This document shows positions 1-14,555 of a stretch of DNA of 64,000 bases, one piece after another. The stretch covers positions 33,600,005 through 33,664,004 of the forward strand of contig JARWIR010000003.1 of the NCBI GenBank assembly GCA_029959085.1. Reading direction: 5' to 3'. The position numbers and the translations under genes are program-made. The stretch comes from Nemophila menziesii. Lineage: Eukaryota > Streptophyta > Magnoliopsida > Boraginales > Hydrophyllaceae. The notes beneath the pieces were generated by a model. It saw only the letters and a list, made by a program, of their open reading frames with translations, was not told the origin of the DNA and did no database searches. Each line of letters starts with the position of its first letter. Position 1 is the stretch's first letter.

Positions 1-399
1 CGTGGTGTGCGTTACTGAACCTGGCGGTCTTAACCAACCACATAGTAAATTGGGTTTATATTATAATCATTTGAAAGTACCTTGAGTGTTACTCTTACTA
101 GGTCATTAATGCCATAAAATAGCTTCTTATCTACCTTGACGGGATTTAGGAAGACTTTAGAATCCGGACTAATATCAAATGTTGACTTTGCCCTTAACCA
201 ATAGATTTAGATTACTAACTTTGGTGATTCCCTAGCGAGACTCAAGTATATCTCTTATACTAAGTAATCTTCTTTAGTTAATTTCTAGATTAATCGTAAT
301 TTTTTTTAGAAGAAGCTAAAGTGTTTCACTTAGATTAAAGACTAAAATTCTTACAATATTGATTATGAAACATAGTCATGGTGTGTATTGAGTCAGCCC
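1..399 (+). repeat. 3' part of an old LTR remnant (segment P)
   Basis: This is the 3' portion of the LTR remnant seen in full at 27838-29256 and 55769-57187. It aligns by eye with the inner part of the solo LTR at 511-2280, sharing the order of a CTTGACGGGA-type motif (about 136-146), a 'rate/taken apart' stretch reading 'cttaaccaatagattta', and 'gattccctagcgagactcaa' (about 224-243). Its 3' end is unclear and runs into the stop codon of the F-box-like gene. It is therefore a diverged member of the same LTR family as the solo LTR. Confidence 0.6.
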
Positions 400-510
400 T
401 CAATAAAACATCAACGAATGATCTTCCTTGAACTCCTCAAAGTCAGGCCTCATGTTCTCTTCGGAGTAGACATCTTCTTGGCTCTTATGTGGATGCTCAG
501 CTGACATAAG

Positions 511-2280
511 TGATGTCTCCCTATTTGTTCTAATTCTTAGCCCATTGGAGACATCCTTTTAGGTGAATAAATGACTTATTTGATAGACTTTTAGGCTTAT
601 TTGATCATATTGCACTTTCTCCCCTTGGAAATTAACTATTTGCAGAATCTGAGCTTTTGTGCGTAAATTTGATTGTTTTTAATGCAAAGTTAATTGGTTC
701 TTGAATTTCATGAAAGACCAATCCGAGGAGAAGAAGTGAGAATAAAGTCTTAGTGTATTTTAGAGTGTTAGGAAATGATTTCTAGTCGAGTTTCTATTTT
801 TAGAGTACACTTTCCTATTTTGATTTCTTGATTTATTGATTTATTCTTTTTAAGCATATGCGGTTTAATTATTTATTTAATGTGAAGCTTTAAAAGATAA
901 ATGGTAATTACTTAGAGACCAAGTCAAGATAAAGATGAAAGGAAAGAAGATTTACATGGAAATAAGAAGATTTAGGAAAGATTTATTCAAAGAAGGAAAA
1001 GATAAATCTGCCTTGGGAATCTGAAATTCCAGCCACGTTTTAGAGATTAATTCATAATTAAAGATTAGCAAGGATTCTGGACGAGTGGTATGTACCAGTA
1101 GAAAGAGCTTTCCAAGACAAGTGGTTTCATATATTGGAACTTCTCAAACGGATAAGTATTGAAAAAGATATGACCAAATCAAATCAGCAGCAAAATCTTA
1201 CCTTTCCTAGAATTTAGAGCTACGAATTTAAGAGTCTTTGCATTGTCTTCCACTCCAAGTAATTCGACCTAGGGCCAACACCTATAAATACACCCCTTAG
1301 ACCTCATAATTCAGTACCTCTCATTAAACCTTCAATTTATATCATCCTTAGAGAGAGAGTCAAGAGGCGGAAGCAAGAGCAGAAGCTGGAGAATCCTTTT
1401 CCTCCAACAACAGTTCAAGCCAATTCCTCTATCTAGGTTCTTATTTTATTTCTGTTATTAGGACATGTATATTATTAATTTATTTATTGTTTTTATTTCA
1501 ATTATGAGCTAAACCTTAATTACTTGAGAATCGTAATGGGATGAACCCTAATTTGTTTAATTCATGTATTTCAATTTGGGATTAGTTTCTAGTTTAATTT
1601 GAATTAGGTATTTCATATTGTTTCTTATTTTATATTAATTTCACTATCAATGAATTAGCTAATCGGAGATAGGTCATAGTAATTAAGCTATTCACTTTGG
1701 TGGGGAAGTGATCGCCTTGACGGGGGGTTTAATTACTGAACTAGATAATAAACGTAAGGTAGAAATTATTGATCCTGACGGACTTAGTTAACCTTATTGC
1801 CAATTGGGTAAAATAGTATTCATTCGAAGGTGGATTATAATCGCCCTGACGGGGTTTGTAACATCTGAGAATAGCTCCTAGGTCCACCCTGACGGGGGCT
1901 AGGAGATTATAGAGTCCCGACTAATATAGAAATATCAGTTCTACCCTTAACGAAAGCATTAATTAGGTATGTTTAGGTGATTCCTTAGCGAGACTCAAGT
2001 ATAGCTCATATCTGCATCTTAGTCTTTTAGTATTTATTTTCAGTAATTTGTTTATTTGCATCTAGTAGTTTAATAACTCAAAACCAAATAAATATATTTT
2101 ATATTTTATTTTCTGTATTTGCAATTATTACTATTTATCTGTTGAACACTTGGGTTATACCAGTCCAATCCCTGAGAACGAATCCGACTTATCGGAGTAT
2201 TACTTGGACAACCGTACACTTGCGGTATTGTGGTTCCTTTTATTTATCGCATTAATTTTATAACACACCAGGACCCACCA
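511..2280 (+). mobile_element. Solo LTR with 5-bp target duplication
   Basis: The 1770-bp block begins TGATGTCTCC and ends GACCCACCA (TG...CA). It is flanked by ATAAG at 506-510 and 2281-2285. The matching positions at 29357-29372 and 57288-57303 carry a single ATAAG and no insert, so both ends and the target duplication are directly supported. There is no internal region or second LTR, so it is a solo LTR, normally formed by LTR-LTR recombination. Length and 5-bp duplication fit a Ty3/gypsy-type or other large LTR family; the family is unassigned. It carries a TATA box near 1283 and several CTGACGGGG-type motifs downstream (1715-1890). Confidence 0.93.
1283..1290 (+). promoter_or_regulatory. 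Probable LTR TATA box
   Basis: TATAAATA lies inside the solo LTR, followed by 'cctcataattcagtacctct' and a purine-rich leader (1348-1400). The related old LTR has 'ctatataagg' at the equivalent place (about 28395). This is the expected position for the U3/R boundary, with transcription starting about 30 bp downstream. It is inferred from motif and position only. Confidence 0.55.
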
Positions 2281-3261
2281 ATAAGTAAAGAAAAATTGTT
2301 CAAGGGAACCAAGCTATTGACATGAGTGCCTGAGTAAAAGTTCGCGTAATATGGGTGTTCAGTTTTCTTCATTTCTTTTGTTTGATGAACTCTTCCTGTA
2401 TTAAGATTGTAAACCAGGGTTTCGTCTTTCGCTTGAAACACCAATAAATCCATATCTCGCAACCAGCCAATTGGCCTGTACGTCAAGGGATGTGAACGAC
2501 TTGGACTCCGTATATCAAAATCAAACACATTATCCCATTGCCCGTGTCCAGTTTCTGTATCTTTTAGCATTGAAAACAAACAAATGCTTTCCCACATACT
2601 TCTGTGCCCATAAGCAAAAAGAATTCTCGATTGCAAGAAAACCACAACTACAAACACCTAAACTGTATGGATGAAAAAAAGGAATCTCCTCATAGTTTCC
2701 AGTTTCCATATCAAAACGGATTATTGATGGGAATAAGTCATGTAACCAATACACGAAACCTCTTTGAGTAAGATAATAACAACATCGCATCTGGTCTTTC
2801 ATTGCAGTTTCATTTAATTGACTGATAGCATCAGCCTTTCTCCCTTCTTTATCAACACCTAACGCTGATATAAACAATCTTGATTCATCACATCTTTGCA
2901 TCACCTTGTATACCCTTGAAGCAGAAGCATATGCAAAGTGAGCAGCATATTTTGTACTTCGATATGGAAATAAAGGGAGGATAAATACTGTTTTGTAACA
3001 GAATTTACCACATAAGAGGGGCAATTTGAAGAGCGTTTTATATGAACATTTACCAAAAGTAACCTGTTACAACTAGCCCAAGCTTTTTGAACGAACTGGA
3101 AGTTTAGATTCTCCACGTCAAGAAGACGGTCAAGAAACCTTGGTTTAACAACAAGCCCACTGATTATGGAAAAATCTTTGGCATGTGGAAAGGTCTCGAT
3201 TCTCAAGTAGAAAAACAGATTGGGTGGCCACCTATGGTAATGATCACGAACACTCAATTTG

Positions 3262-5560
3262 AGAAAGATAAATATGACAAGGTACGATACATTTATGTAT
3301 TTATTAGGTAGCCCCTAACAGAGTCTCTCTCTAACAGTATGGAATATTATGCAGTAGACAGGTATAGAAAGTCAAGAGCTCTTGCAATATTGCAACCTTG
3401 GAGATCATGGTTCAAACTCGTATGATGCTATAAAGGCACTCTCTTCTCTTCTATCTAGCATGATATTTAGTTAAAGTAGAATCTGTTGGCTGATATTGTT
3501 CTTTCAAGGAATATGAACCTTCCTTCGACTTGAAAACAATAGTTTTCCAAACCTTCTTCTTTCTTCTCATACTCATAAGTTGAAATGTTATGGTCAACGA
3601 TCATGTTATTTACTGTATATTCATCTTCATTTGAGAAAATTGAGAAAATGGAGGAAAACAATATTAGTATATATGTGTGAAAACATAATCAATAAATATT
3701 AACAATTTATTTACATTTATATTTTATAAAAACCAGTGATCCCTTAAATTACATTATAATGAGTAACATATCCATTTAATTAAATACTCACTCGTTACTT
3801 AAATTAAGAAAATCTATCACAAAGCATATATTGGTAAAGTCTAAACATTCAATCACACTTTTATATATTGTAACACACAAATTACTTACGGAAACAAGTA
3901 TTAACTATTTATCATTTAAATAAATACCATTAACTTGGACTAATCTAGAAGACAAAAAACAAAATATAGAGACGTGTAACGAATATTTTACATAATATAG
4001 GGACCTATAGAGCAATTTTTTGCATAATACAGGGACCTATAGTGCAGTCAAATTAAAAAGTGGTCTAGAAAAAATCATGGCTCCATTGCTGCATATTACA
4101 TACTCATAAATAATTATAAACATTATTTTATGGTGCACTATATTTTAACATTCTTAAACATAATAATTGCTAGAATTAAAAACTGCAATAACATATCATA
4201 ACATCCAACATTGAATCACACTCTTATCCAATTAACATCATAAATTAAAATTCCCACCAATATAAAATAACTTTTATCACAGATCAGGAAATTTTACAAT
4301 CATTGTGGATGGACACAATTACTGAACACGTTTTTTTTAGTAATTAAAACATAATTACGAAAACTAAGTAGAAATTATCTTTATCATTCTAATTATATTA
4401 ACCAAAACTAATCAGTTTATGAAACAATAAAAATAAATATAAATAGAAATGTATACCGTGATGACTTTTTCATGGTGATTTGAGTGTCGGTCATTATGAG
4501 TGGTGGCTAATTGAATTTATACGATGATGAATATTAAAAAACGGCATATAAAATGAGAATACAAGAATATAATATCTCAAAAAGTCATGCAAATTTTTTT
4601 AGTAGCAGAATTATAATGAATATGGATAGAAAATTTGAGAGAGAGAGAGAATGAGTTCGTTACTGAGAAAAAAAGGGAAAGAAGCCCCGTATTTTTTTAT
4701 TTTCCCAAAGCTCATCACTATTATATAATGATTTAAGTTATATTAAAAAGGAAAGAAATATAAATAAATAATAAATTTAAAAAAGGAAAAATAGAATACA
4801 ATAATTTGAATAAAAGAAATATTATAATAAATAGGAAAGTAATTAATTAAAGTATATTTTATAGGATCATAAATATATTGAGAAAAAAGAATAACTTTAA
4901 ATAAAAAATATATCTTTTTACTCTTTTTATAGTTAATTGTTTTAAATCTAAAATATATTACCATTTTTTATATTAAACACGTGAGATTATAGAAAACAAA
5001 ATCATGTTTAAGTTGATGTTATAATCATTTGACTCGATCTCGCACTAAGTCCATGACTGCTATTAGAAGAGACAACAAGTAAATACGTATATCAGAGGAT
5101 GTCTCAGTTTAACAAGAAGGCTTTCGAATTGAGGGACTTTAATTACATGAATGACAATCAAATCTGTATACTAACTGTGATGGTTCAATATATTGAACCT
5201 TCTCGGTCGTAAGAAAGATATCTTATGACCTCTTAGAAAGATGGAGGAATGAAATCAAATAACCAAAGGCAAACTATGTGAAAATATTCGTGTTAAGTTT
5301 TAAACTATTTTTTAAGCCATTTTTACAATGGTTGCTCGAAATATTTTGCTACAAATATGACTAATATATTTAGGAATCACAAATAATAAAAATTGGATTT
5401 TACGATCCTTACAAGTTTTATATTTTATGTTTAATTAAATAGTTATTCTAAATTCATATGAATATCGATATTTTGCATAAGAAAACGAGTCGTAATTAAT
5501 AATATTTAAAAGAAAATGGTAGACATGACATTTATTTGTTGAAATTTGGTCATGAGATAT
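3262..5560. other. AT-rich intergenic region, segment P
   Basis: I see no convincing gene. A 64-codon minus-strand frame at 3467-3661 is conserved in all three copies (30549-30743, 58324-58518) but resembles nothing I recognise. It lies upstream of the F-box-like gene and could be part of its 5' region. Two 'agggacctatag(a/t)gca' motifs occur at about 4000-4045. A short (GA)n at 4637-4650 is greatly expanded in the other two copies. Confidence 0.6.
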
Positions 5561-5562
5561 AC

Positions 5563-6995
5563 TTTTAGATACTTATTTTAGAGGTATTATTTCTTTCAGA
5601 AACTAAACGCAAATTTGACTATTTACTTTCTTTAAGCCGTAAGATTAATTTGACTTTGGTAGCTCAAATTGATCCTAAAGGGTTATCAGGTGGTTTAGCT
5701 GTCTTTGTTAAAGATACGAATAATTTTAATCTTATAAGTTCAGATAAGAACTTAAATCAGTGCACTTATTTAGGTTCTAAATTTGAACTCCATGAAATCA
5801 ATTTTGTGCATGGACCTACAGCTGATGAGGAAAAAGAAGGTTTTCTAAAAAAATTACATGATTTGTCTCATGTAACAGATTACTGGTGTTTTCTTGGAGA
5901 TTTTAATCTAATAAGATTCCCCTCTGATAAGTTAGGAGGGGAGATTAATTCAGTTCATAAAAAGAATATGCTGATGTTTAATACCTTTACTGATTATAAC
6001 TCTTTGTTTGATCTTCCAGCTAAAGGATGTAATTTCTCTTGGTCTACCAAGTAAATGGCAACCAGCTGATTAAACAAAGGTTGGATAGGATATTGGTAAA
6101 TCAGGATTGGATGAATAAATACTCAAATTCTTGGAATGAGGTTTTACCCCCTACATGGTCTGATTACTCACCTATTATTTTAAATCTGGGATTATTTTCT
6201 GATAAACACAAGAAAAGGTTTATGATTGAAAAAGGTTGGATTTTTAACAGCTCTTTTTGTCAGTTGATTTTGGAAAAATAGAAAAGCAGATATTTTATGG
6301 ATTTGAGAGGCATTTCAAATTAATTTTAAACTTTCTCAAATTCTAAAATATATTACTAAATGGGAAAGAAACAGGATTTTAAATAACAAGATTTTGATCA
6401 ACAAAAACCTTGCGCAATTAGAAAACTGTTTAATGAACATTACTTAGATAATAATCAAGTAATTTTCCACACATTGAGCATGGAACTTGAAAATTTTTGG
6501 AAAAAAGAGGAGATTTATTGGGCTCAAAGATCAAAGAATACTTGGTTGAGATTGGGAGATAAAGATAGCAAGTACTTTCATGCCATAACAAAAGTGACTG
6601 AGTACTAGAAATAGAATCTCTAAAATTAAAGATAATAATGGTATTTGGATTTTAAAAAATGTAGAAATTTCTTGTGAAATTATAAAATACTATAATGAAA
6701 TATTTAAAAAAGTTGGTAATAGAATTATCAACCAATTTTGAGTAAAATAAAGAAAGTTGTAACAACAGAGATGGATGATTCACTTATAAGACCAGTGGAT
6801 TGTGAAGAAAGTAAAAATGCAATTTGGTCTCTTGGAGGAGATAAATCTCCAGGACCAGATAGATTTGGAGGTTTTTTTTAAAAGTTTTGGGAAGAAATCA
6901 ATCTTGATTTAGTTGAACTTGTCTCTGACTTTATTCTAAATAATTCTTCTCTGGAAACAATTAGTGGTACTATTATTGCTCTTATTTTTACAATA
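5563..6995 (+). pseudogene. Old L1-type LINE remnant: endonuclease plus start of RT
   Basis: The open stretch from about 5563 to 6054 encodes an APE-type endonuclease part: 'LSETK' (catalytic Glu), 'GGLAVFVKD', 'FLGDFNLIR' (the GDFN motif) and 'FSWSTK'. One base is missing near 6050. The next frame then continues with 'QRLDRILVNQDW', another LINE endonuclease hallmark. Further frameshifted pieces read 'EIYWAQRSKNTWLRLGDKDS', typical of the linker in plant LINEs, and 'GDKSPGPD', the start of the reverse transcriptase. It ends abruptly near 6995, before the RT catalytic YxDD. It is non-functional. Copies at 32700 and 60496 have an extra frameshift upstream but share the one at 6050. Confidence 0.85.
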
Positions 6996-7404
6996 AAATA
7001 TACTTCATTTCTGCTATTAACAAAATATCAATTTGTTGTAATTTGGTTGTAAATGTACAAATCGGATTTGTCCAATTGTTCTTAAGGGTTTCTAGATATT
7101 ATTATTATTTCTATCTCCACCGTATATTTCAATATTATTTTCCTTCATTAACTTTTTGAAAAATCGTGTAGGGTAATACACTGCTCCCATATTCCCAATC
7201 TAAAAAAAATCTTTTAAAAGATCAATGTGGTTTTTATATAGATATAACAAATGAGAAAAATAAAAAAAGTGAAAATATTAAGACATTTATGAGAAGAATA
7301 AAATAATAATGAGAGAAATAAGAGAGTGATTTAAGGTTTTGTTTCAAAATATAATTTTTTTTATTAAGTAAATAAAGACTAGTTAATGGTATTAATGATA
7401 AGTG
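6996..7404. other. Intergenic AT-rich sequence after the LINE remnant
   Basis: No gene seen. It contains short AT-rich runs and poly-purine stretches. It is shared with 35741-36160 and 63536-63955, so it was part of the ancestral duplicated segment. Confidence 0.6.
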
Positions 7405-7504
7405 GGGCCAGAATCAATCCTGGCCACCACTTATGTTTAGCCAGATCAAATCCTGGCCACCACTTATGTTTAGTCAGATTTAATCATGGCCACCACTTAT
7501 GTAG
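7405..7504 (+). repeat. Three degenerate ~35-bp tandem repeats
   Basis: Three units share the core 'tggccaccacttatgt', each preceded by 'ccagat' or 'ccagaatcaatcc'-like sequence. The same triplet is at 36165-36265, and its start is at 63961-64000. A fourth and fifth diverged pair occurs at 9862-9922, on the far side of the satellite block. Confidence 0.8.
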
Positions 7505-7615
7505 GTAATGTGGACCGTAGAAAAAACTCTGAACTATAATATATACTAGGTAAAACCCGTGTCTGAAGACATTGAAGAAAAAATTTGTTGCGTTAACGGA
7601 AATCAAATACGGGTT

Positions 7616-9005
7616 CTAAGGGTGAAGGTCAAGGTTAAAGTTAGGGTTAAGGTTGTTCTTTTTTTGCTCGTCAAGAAGAAGATTAGGTTATAGTTAAGGT
7701 TAATATTAAGGTTAAGGTTAGGGTTAAGGTTTAGGTCAACGTTAAGGATATGGTTAATTTTAAGGTTAAAGTTAAGGGTTAAGGTTAAAGTTTAAGTCAA
7801 GGTTAAGGTTAAATTTAATTTTAAGATTAAGATTAAGTAGAGTTAAGGTTAAAGATTAAACATTTAAGGTTTAACAAAATTCCAGGGTTAAGGTCGAATA
7901 TTAGCGCGATGATTCTTCATCTGTTTAAGGTTAAGGTTAAGGTTAAAGTTAAGATGAAAGTTAAGGTTAAGGTTTAAAGTTTAAGGTTTAAAGGTTAAGG
8001 TAAATTTAAAGAATAAATGTTAAGGTTAGGGTTAGAATTAAAGTTAAGATTAAGGTTAAGGCTAAAGATATAAAGTTTAAGGTTCAAAGTTCAAGGTTTA
8101 AGGTTCAAGGTTAAGGTTAAGTTTTAACTTCAAGGTTAAGATTATGGTTAAGGTTTAGATTAAAGTTAATATGAAGGTGAAGGTAAAGGTTAAGGCTTGA
8201 GATTTAAGGGTTAAGGTTAAGGGTTTAGTGGTTAAGAGTTACGGTTAAAGTTAAGGTTAAGTGAAGATGATGATAAGGCTTTAAGGTGTAAGGTTCAAGG
8301 TCAAGGTTTAAGGTTAAGGTTAAGGTTAATGTTAAGGTTAAGGTAAGGTAAGGTAAGGTAAGGTTAAGGTTAAGGTTAAGGTTAAGGTTAAGGTTAAGGT
8401 TAAGGTTAAGGTTAAGGTTAAGGTTAAGGTTAAGGTTAAGGTTAAGGTTAAGGTTAAGGTTAAGGTTAAGGTTAAGGTTAAGGTTAAGGTTAAGGTTAAG
8501 GTTAAGGTTAAGGTTAAGGTTAAGGTTAAGGTTAAGGTTAAGGTTGAGGTTAAGGTTAAGGTTGAGGTTAAGGTTAAGGTTTGGGTTTGGTTTTGGGATG
8601 GGTTAAGGATAAGGTTAAGGTTAAGGTTAAGGGTAAGGTTTGGGTTTGGGATAAGGTTAAAGTTAAGGTTAAGCTTTGGGTTTGGGTTTGGGTTAAGGTT
8701 AAGGTTAAGTGAAGATGATGATAAGGCTTTAAGGTGTAAGGTTCAAGGTCAAGGTTTAAGGTTAAGGTTAATGTTAAGGTTAAGGTTAAGTGAAGATGAT
8801 GATAAGGCTTTAAGGTGTAAGGTTCAAGGTCAAGGTTTAAGGTTAAGGTTAATGTTAAGGTTAAGGTAAGGTAAGGTTAAGGTTAAGGTTAAGGTTAAGG
8901 TTTAGGTTAAGGTTAAGGTTAAGGTTAAGGTTAAATTTAAGGTTAAGGTTAAGGTTAAGGTTAAGGGTAAAGTTAAGGTTAAGGTTGATAGTTAAGGGTC
9001 TAAGG
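7616..9005 (+). repeat. Telomere-like GGTTAA satellite
   Basis: About 1.4 kb is built from GGTTAA hexamers and variants (GGTTTAAG, GGTTAGGG, GGTAAG). The most regular stretch, about 8365-8545, is nearly pure. A higher-order unit containing 'tgaagatgatgataaggctt' starts at 8262, 8710 and 8791; the last two are 81 bp apart. The motif is close to, but not the same as, the usual plant telomere unit TTTAGGG. It is therefore either a degenerate interstitial telomere-like array or an unrelated hexamer satellite. Confidence 0.9.
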
Positions 9006-9146
9006 TTATGGATATGAGAGAAATTATAGATTTTTTAGTAGTAATATGAGAAGTTAGGTACATTATGATTTATTATATAAATATTATAAATGTAAATTAA
9101 ATGTAAAGAGTGATCTAAGGTTTTTTTTAAATTTTTTAATTGTGTC

Positions 9147-9500
9147 GAACTTTCCATTTTTGGAATGGAATAGTACGGAATCCCCATGAATAGGATCAAA
9201 CCTTATTTCATGGTATTTACATGAGGTTCCTCTTTAAGAAAGTCCCCAAGACGGCTTGTGTCAATCACTTCCATTCCCCTCGTTAGACCATCTGTAGCAC
9301 TCATAGCTATGACTTTTGGTTCCTCAACTCAACTATTAGTAGTTCCCTTAGAACTGTACTTGAGAGTTTCCTACCTCATACGGCTCAGCAATCAATTCTT
9401 TTGGTCTCCCCCCCCCCTTTTTTTAATCTATCATATCTAACGAATGAGATTTCTCAGGGATCTATCCCATTTTGGGGGGTTAACTTAACCAAAAAATGAG
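9147..9500 (-). other. Possible organelle-derived patch (NUPT/NUMT)
   Basis: On the minus strand, 9385 down to about 9335 reads 'gagccgtatgaggtaggaaa' followed by 'ctc...agtacagttct'. This resembles domain V of organellar group II introns. Just beyond it, 9320-9265 can be read as 'AMSATDGLTRGMEVIDT', which matches the ATP synthase beta subunit as encoded by plastid atpB. The match then breaks off. The mixture suggests scrambled organellar DNA. The reading rests on remembered motifs only, so a search against plastid and mitochondrial genomes would settle it. Confidence 0.5.
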
Positions 9501-9936
9501 GTTGAAATAACGAAATTTAGGGTTGTTCGATCAAGTAAAGGAAACTCAATGGAATTCATAACTGTCTCAATCTTTTTTTTTCCTTTTTTCTTTTTATTGT
9601 CTGAACATTCATGAGCTCTTCCCGCATGTCACAAATGACCTACGAAGAAGAAGAATCCTAGAACAAAATGAGAGGTAAATAACCAACTTATGAGAGAAAT
9701 TAGAGATCTTTGAGTAGTAAATAGTAATATGAGAAGTTAGGTACATTCTGTTTTATTATAAATATTATAAATTAAATGTAAAGAGTGATTTAAGGTTTTT
9801 TGGTTTATGTTTTTTTATTAAGTAATTAAGAATTAATTAATGGTATTAATGATAGGTGGGGCCAGAAACGATCTTGTCCACCACTTATGTTTGACCAGAA
9901 TCAATCCTGGACACCACTTATCAAAAAACCTTGTAA

Positions 9937-10800
<864 letters not shown>

Positions 10801-11397
10801 GTATTTGGCCTATACTTTTTGATAAAAAAAATATGACAAAAATATTCAAAATTATAGTATAATCTTAACTAAAAACAATATTTGGCCTATACTTTTTGAC
10901 AACAAATATGACAAAAATAAAGGAAGCAGATTCATAAAATACCGTATAGTCTTACAATATTGTTGAAAATTCTGAACAGAAAAATAACATATTTTTCTCT
11001 ATCTTTTACAAGAATTACTTTTATATTTTCTTTTACAAATATATCTTTAAGTTTGATGAAGTCATTGGGAGTTAGACTTTTAGGCACAACCCAAGCACAT
11101 ATAATTTACCATTTGGTGCCTCTACACTCACGAGTCGTGGCCCTCTAGATCTAGTGTACTTACCTTAATTGATAAGTTTTGACATTATATTGTGATAGTT
11201 GATCATTTAACATCTCAAGTTACGAAATCGAAATCAATCAAGATACTATTGATTACATAATTCACTCACTTATACAAAAAGGTCTTCCATATCAGTCGAA
11301 TAATATTAAAAAAATGAATCAACACATCCCAATTCAACATAACTAAAAAATTATCTACATCCAAAAACCAAATTATCCAATTCAACAAACTTATAAA
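10801..11397. other. AT-rich module, copy 1
   Basis: No gene. The sequence includes the stretch 'acgagtcgtgg(c/a)(c/a)ctctagatc' near 11130, repeated near 14150, 18625 and 21130. It represents the 3' flank of the RUS gene (minus strand) that was multiplied with its last exon. Confidence 0.65.
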
Positions 11398-11825
11398 CTA
11401 AAAAGCAAATCGAGATCCCGTTCTATCAAGAAAACGATCAGTATGCCATCCTTTAGCCTGAAGCTCATTAAGAAACGGATTAAACACACGATTCATCCTC
11501 TCATAAGCATCTATTAACACACATCACGATTCAATCCACGATCTGAACCCTCCAATTCTCCTGCATAAGCAGATACTTACCACCCTCTTAACGCATCTTC
11601 AGCACTCGCATTATGTTCCAATATCATATCTGTCCATTTACTTCCATAATTCAACAAAAACTTCTCATCATTAAACGTTTCTTTAAATTGACGCAATTTC
11701 GAAGGCTTCACTACTTTGTGGACCCCACTTCCCACTTTTACATTCCTAGCTTCTTCTATTAATCTTCCTGGAAATAAAAGATCTTCTTTATATCTTAAAT
11801 CCGCTGGAGTTGATACTTTTCCTGT
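11398..11825 (-). pseudogene. RUS4-like last exon, duplicate 1
   Basis: This is a near-full copy of the last exon of the RUS4-like gene at 21402-21830, including the acceptor side and the stop codon. One base is lost ('aacacacatcacg' versus 'aacacatcatcacg' near 11520), so the frame is broken. No other RUS exon accompanies it. The D2 equivalent is 41577-42004 and carries the same lesion. Confidence 0.9.
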
Positions 11826-11942
11826 CTATATTATCAATCGAATAATTCCAAAAAAAAAAAAAATCAACATATCCCAATTCAACATAACTAAAAATTTATC
11901 TACATCCAAAAAACAAATTATCCAATTCAACAAACTTATAAA

Positions 11943-14446
<2,504 letters not shown>

Positions 14447-14525
14447 GGGTTAGCTCAATTGGCCAGGGTCATACTATTCCTTCAGCATTTAAAGGAGAGG
14501 TACAAGGTTCGAACCCCCTCTCTAA
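14447..14525 (+). ncRNA. tRNA-like SINE head (pol III A and B boxes)
   Basis: 'tagctcaattgg' at 14451-14462 fits an A box and 'ggttcgaaccc' at 14506-14516 is a perfect B box, 55 bp apart as in tRNA genes. The remainder does not fold into a convincing cloverleaf with a paired acceptor stem. A tRNA-derived SINE or tRNA pseudogene is therefore more likely than a working tRNA. It is followed directly by a minisatellite. The D2 copy is at 44640-44718. Confidence 0.6.
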
Positions 14526-14555
14526 AGAGTGTAAAGTAAGAGGTTAAATTAGCAT

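Larger units (their letters stand above)
400..3257 (-). pseudogene. F-box-associated-domain protein pseudogene, split by a solo LTR
   Basis: Read on the minus strand, the pieces resemble the F-box-associated (FBA) region of plant F-box proteins: a 'CNRLLLVNV' stretch, then a VVNSVTKQYL box (the family's NPVTK...LP motif), then an 'RVYKVM' box and Trp/Gly-rich blades. In SCF ligases this region binds the substrate; no F-box domain is visible upstream. Compared with the copies at 29257-30357 and 57188-58132, this copy has at least two small frameshifts: a 2-bp loss near 2571 and a 1-bp change near 2980. Its last roughly 35 codons (400-505) are separated from the rest by the LTR at 511-2280. It is a dead copy. 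FBA homology is my reading of motifs and was not searched. Confidence 0.7.
7541..9936. other. 2.4-kb block present only in segment P
   Basis: At the equivalent site in D1 (about 36298) the flanks are joined directly. In P the block sits between two 'ataatata' stretches (about 7536-7543 and 9937-9944). It starts 'tactaggtaaaacccgtgtc', resembling the start of the D1-only block at 36717. It holds a GGTTAA satellite (7616-9005), an organelle-like patch (about 9147-9500) and two copies of a 120-bp sequence (9016-9140, 9690-9815) that also resembles flanking DNA near 7320. Whether P gained it or the other copies lost it cannot be decided from three copies with one cut off. Confidence 0.75.

Noticed and set aside
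7616..9005. A true chromosome end
   Set aside because: Normal sequence continues on both sides for tens of kilobases, and the unit is not the standard plant TTTAGGG.
14447..14525. A functional tRNA gene
   Set aside because: A and B boxes are present, but no convincing acceptor stem or anticodon loop could be folded by eye.
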